Origin: Adineta ricciae
Taxonomy: Eukaryota; Rotifera; Eurotatoria; Adinetida; Adinetidae
DNA: 64,000 bases
Reading direction: 5' to 3'
NCBI GenBank assembly: GCA_905250025.1
Contig: CAJNOJ010000323.1
Location: 1 to 64,000, forward strand
In this document: piece after piece, positions 62,111-64,000 of the stretch
Layout of the letters: each line of letters begins with the position of its first letter
How positions within the stretch are numbered: the stretch's first letter is position 1
Translations under genes and position numbers: made by a program
The notes under the pieces: model-generated
Seen by the model: only the letters and a program-made list of their open reading frames with translations
The model's database searches: none
Told to the model about the DNA's origin: nothing

Positions 62111-63501
62111 ATGGATTCAAATGTCCTTGTTAGAAGAAGTTTCACAACCGGCTACTTTCGAATATACAAGAAATATTATCTACATATAATTGCCTTGATA
62201 GGTTTCCTGATTGTGATCCAAAGCCGTACACGTGTTGTTTTCACGAGTAAGAGAAAAAGAAATTTAACTGATGAAAACATCTGAAAAGTGCTTTCTATCC
62301 AGCTGCATCGATAATCTACCAATATTCGCCGAACTTACATAACGTAAGTCACAATTATACCTATTTAATGAAATGTCCATCGGAAAACTCACCCAAGCAT
62401 CTTTCTGTACATCCACATCAACTAGTCAATATGATATCCATAGTCTTACAGTCCAGTTCTTTAATGTACTGTCCTGTTCCAAAAATAGCAACGAAAACTC
62501 TGTTAAATATTATACTATATGTGCATGTGCGTGATCTTATTCATCATGTCGAGAATAATTGGACAAATGTTAGCACTAACAGAGCACAGATAGAAAAGAT
62601 GATTAATATTTCTGCTTTTATCAAAGATCTGCAATTTGTATGACATTTAGATGCTCATTCTATCATTGGAAACTTAAACATTTCATTCTTTTAGAATGGA
62701 GTTGTCATCCCGAAATCGGAGATGCCCAAATCTGCTGTTGAGTTTCTTCACATGTATCTCAACATTCTTCAATTTGGTACGATCAATACATCGTCTTCAT
62801 CGAAACTCATTAATCCTTGGCGACTTCGTTTCACATTCGCATTCCCTTATTTTCGCCTGAACAATCTTCCTAGTTTAGCAGAGATATTCACACCATCTTT
62901 CAATCGAGTTATTTTCGTTCGTCATCCTTTTGAACGTCTAGCATCGGCTTATAAAGAGAGAATTGCTACACTTGCCAAGGATAGAATTGAGCCCGAACCC
63001 GAATACGACGCCATGCGCACAGAAATTTGCCAACAACGCGTGGTGTCTCAAAGAGTTCGTTCATTAAGACCAACACAAGATTCATGCATGCATACGGTGC
63101 CGTCATTCGAAGACTTCCTTCGCTATATTCTTACCATAACTCACATACCTAATGGAATTGCTCGCATGAACTATCACTGGCAACCCTATTCCGTCCTCTG
63201 TCAAGTTTGTAAATTTAAGTATAACTTCATTGGTAAATATGAAATGTTCAATGATGATTTATCTCGGTTCCTCAAGCTTTACAATATATCTAATTGGAAT
63301 ATTGAGCGACGAAATGGTGCATCAGGTCTTTCTAAGCGGGATTACCAAGCTTATTACGACACATTGCCAGATGATCTTATTTGCGAACTGATCAAACTGT
63401 ACCGTGATGATATGCGTTTATTTAAGTATCGAATTGAAGATTACGTTAATCGAACTACCTTATTTCAAAATTGTAAATGGCTCACGTCAGCCCTTTCCTA
63501 A
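62111..63501 (+). CDS. Golgi carbohydrate sulfotransferase (HNK-1/CHST8-14-like family)
   Basis: Three exons (62111-62246, 62303-62637, 62695-63501; 136 + 335 + 807 bp) with 56- and 57-bp GT-AG introns encode 425 residues in phase. Residues ~22-38 are a signal anchor (LHIIALIGFLIVI), giving a type II Golgi protein. CPVPKIATKT at 102-111 is the 5'-phosphosulfate-binding loop for PAPS. NRVIFVRHPFERLASAYKE at ~227-245 is the 3'-phosphate-binding motif. SFEDFLRYIL and an NYHWQPYSVLC segment follow, as in sulfotransferase family 2. The enzyme would transfer sulfate from PAPS to GalNAc or glucuronic acid on glycans; the acceptor cannot be read. Length and order are normal for the family. It lies outside the duplicated block. 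Confidence 0.88.
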
Positions 63502-64000
63502 TACTTAAAATTTAAGCACGAAATGCGTTAATTTACATGTCAAGAAATCGAATTAGTCATTTTACAGGACTTTGCTAAAAATATATTTTGTTTTACTTTT
63601 TATGTTTGTATAGATGAGTATAGCACGTTTTTGTCTTACATTCTCATTCTGTTTCTAATAAATAATGCATAAACATAAAACTGGTGAAGTAGAATACAGA
63701 TGTAAAAACGCGTCATTCGTCAAATCGACTAGTTGATTTGATAAAATCTCAATGAACTTCCAATGGATCACTTCTCTACTCCTTAATACATTGTTTCTAT
63801 TCAGATGACATACTTCAGGGATATAACCCTATTTTTGTTTCGAATTGATACAAACAGGTTTCAAGAGCAATCAAAAGATCAAGATTATCATTTTTATTTT
63901 TTATACGTTTTATTCGAATAAAATATACATTACAGAAAAAAAAACACACTCGGTTTAAAAGCACATTTTTATTAGTATTTTTAATTTGATAAACTACACA
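63502..64000. other. Sulfotransferase 3' flank with polyadenylation signals
   Basis: AATAAA at 63657-63662, about 155 bp after the stop, is a likely polyadenylation signal. TTTATT words near 63892 and 63969 could serve a convergent minus-strand gene ending beyond the window. No coding sequence is seen. Confidence 0.45.
63908..63923. repeat. 16-bp palindrome containing AATAAA on both strands
   Basis: TTTTATTCGAATAAAA is a perfect palindrome. It places an AATAAA on each strand and could act as a two-way 3'-end signal between convergent genes. This is inferred from sequence alone. Confidence 0.5.

Noticed and set aside
1-64000. CRISPR arrays, bacterial operons, Shine-Dalgarno sites and tRNA/rRNA genes
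   Set aside because: Introns and AATAAA signals mark this as eukaryotic nuclear DNA. No array-like spacing or convincing tRNA/rRNA pattern was seen by eye.

Overview
The window looks like nuclear DNA of a small invertebrate, most likely a bdelloid rotifer. It is AT-rich. Genes are cut by many GT-AG introns of about 45-65 bp. It carries animal genes (VPS13, a type II Golgi carbohydrate sulfotransferase, an H-type lectin) beside genes of bacterial character: a giant SecA-like ATPase, a GH26 mannanase and a nucleotidyltransferase-like protein. That mixture is typical of bdelloids. The species cannot be named from sequence alone.

Layout. The window contains one ~27-kb gene block twice, in the same orientation. 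Copy A is 1-25530 and copy B is 25599-53260; they are joined at a 68-base N gap. All block genes are on the minus strand. In transcription order they are: the giant SecA-like gene (20755-25530 in A, truncated by the gap; 48485-59872 in B, complete), VPS13 (7785-20222; 35276-47942), a secreted H-type lectin (6964-7473; 34453-34962), a secreted PAN-like/carbohydrate-binding-like protein (4525-6110; 30583-31717, with a decayed paralogue in B at about 32695-33715), a small single-pass membrane protein (3965-4387; 29753-30109), a GH26 beta-mannanase-like gene (2445-3640; 28246-29430), and a nucleotidyltransferase-like gene cut by the window edge (A) and by the gap (B). Right of the block are 2.2 kb without a recognised gene and then, on the plus strand, a three-exon carbohydrate sulfotransferase (62111-63501).

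Comparing the copies is the most informative part. VPS13 looks intact in both. The accessory genes are damaged differently in each. GH26 is broken in both copies by different lesions. The H-type lectin is frameshifted in A and intact in B. The PAN-like gene is a recombinant, frameshifted remnant in A and intact in B. The SecA-like gene has a one-base homopolymer frameshift in A. Because the junction coincides with an N gap, the 'tandem duplication' may really be two diverged haplotypes placed end to end by the assembler. A 222-bp exact repeat around a single N inside VPS13 copy B is almost certainly an assembly overlap.

Best candidate for something undescribed: a ~3776-residue animal protein with an N-terminal HEAT/ARM-like solenoid, a SecA motor with its key ATPase motifs, a TPR-like region and a hydrophobic glycine-rich segment, encoded almost without introns. 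In the same block is a nucleotidyltransferase-like protein of bacterial polymorphic-toxin character. Whether the two work together is not shown by the sequence.
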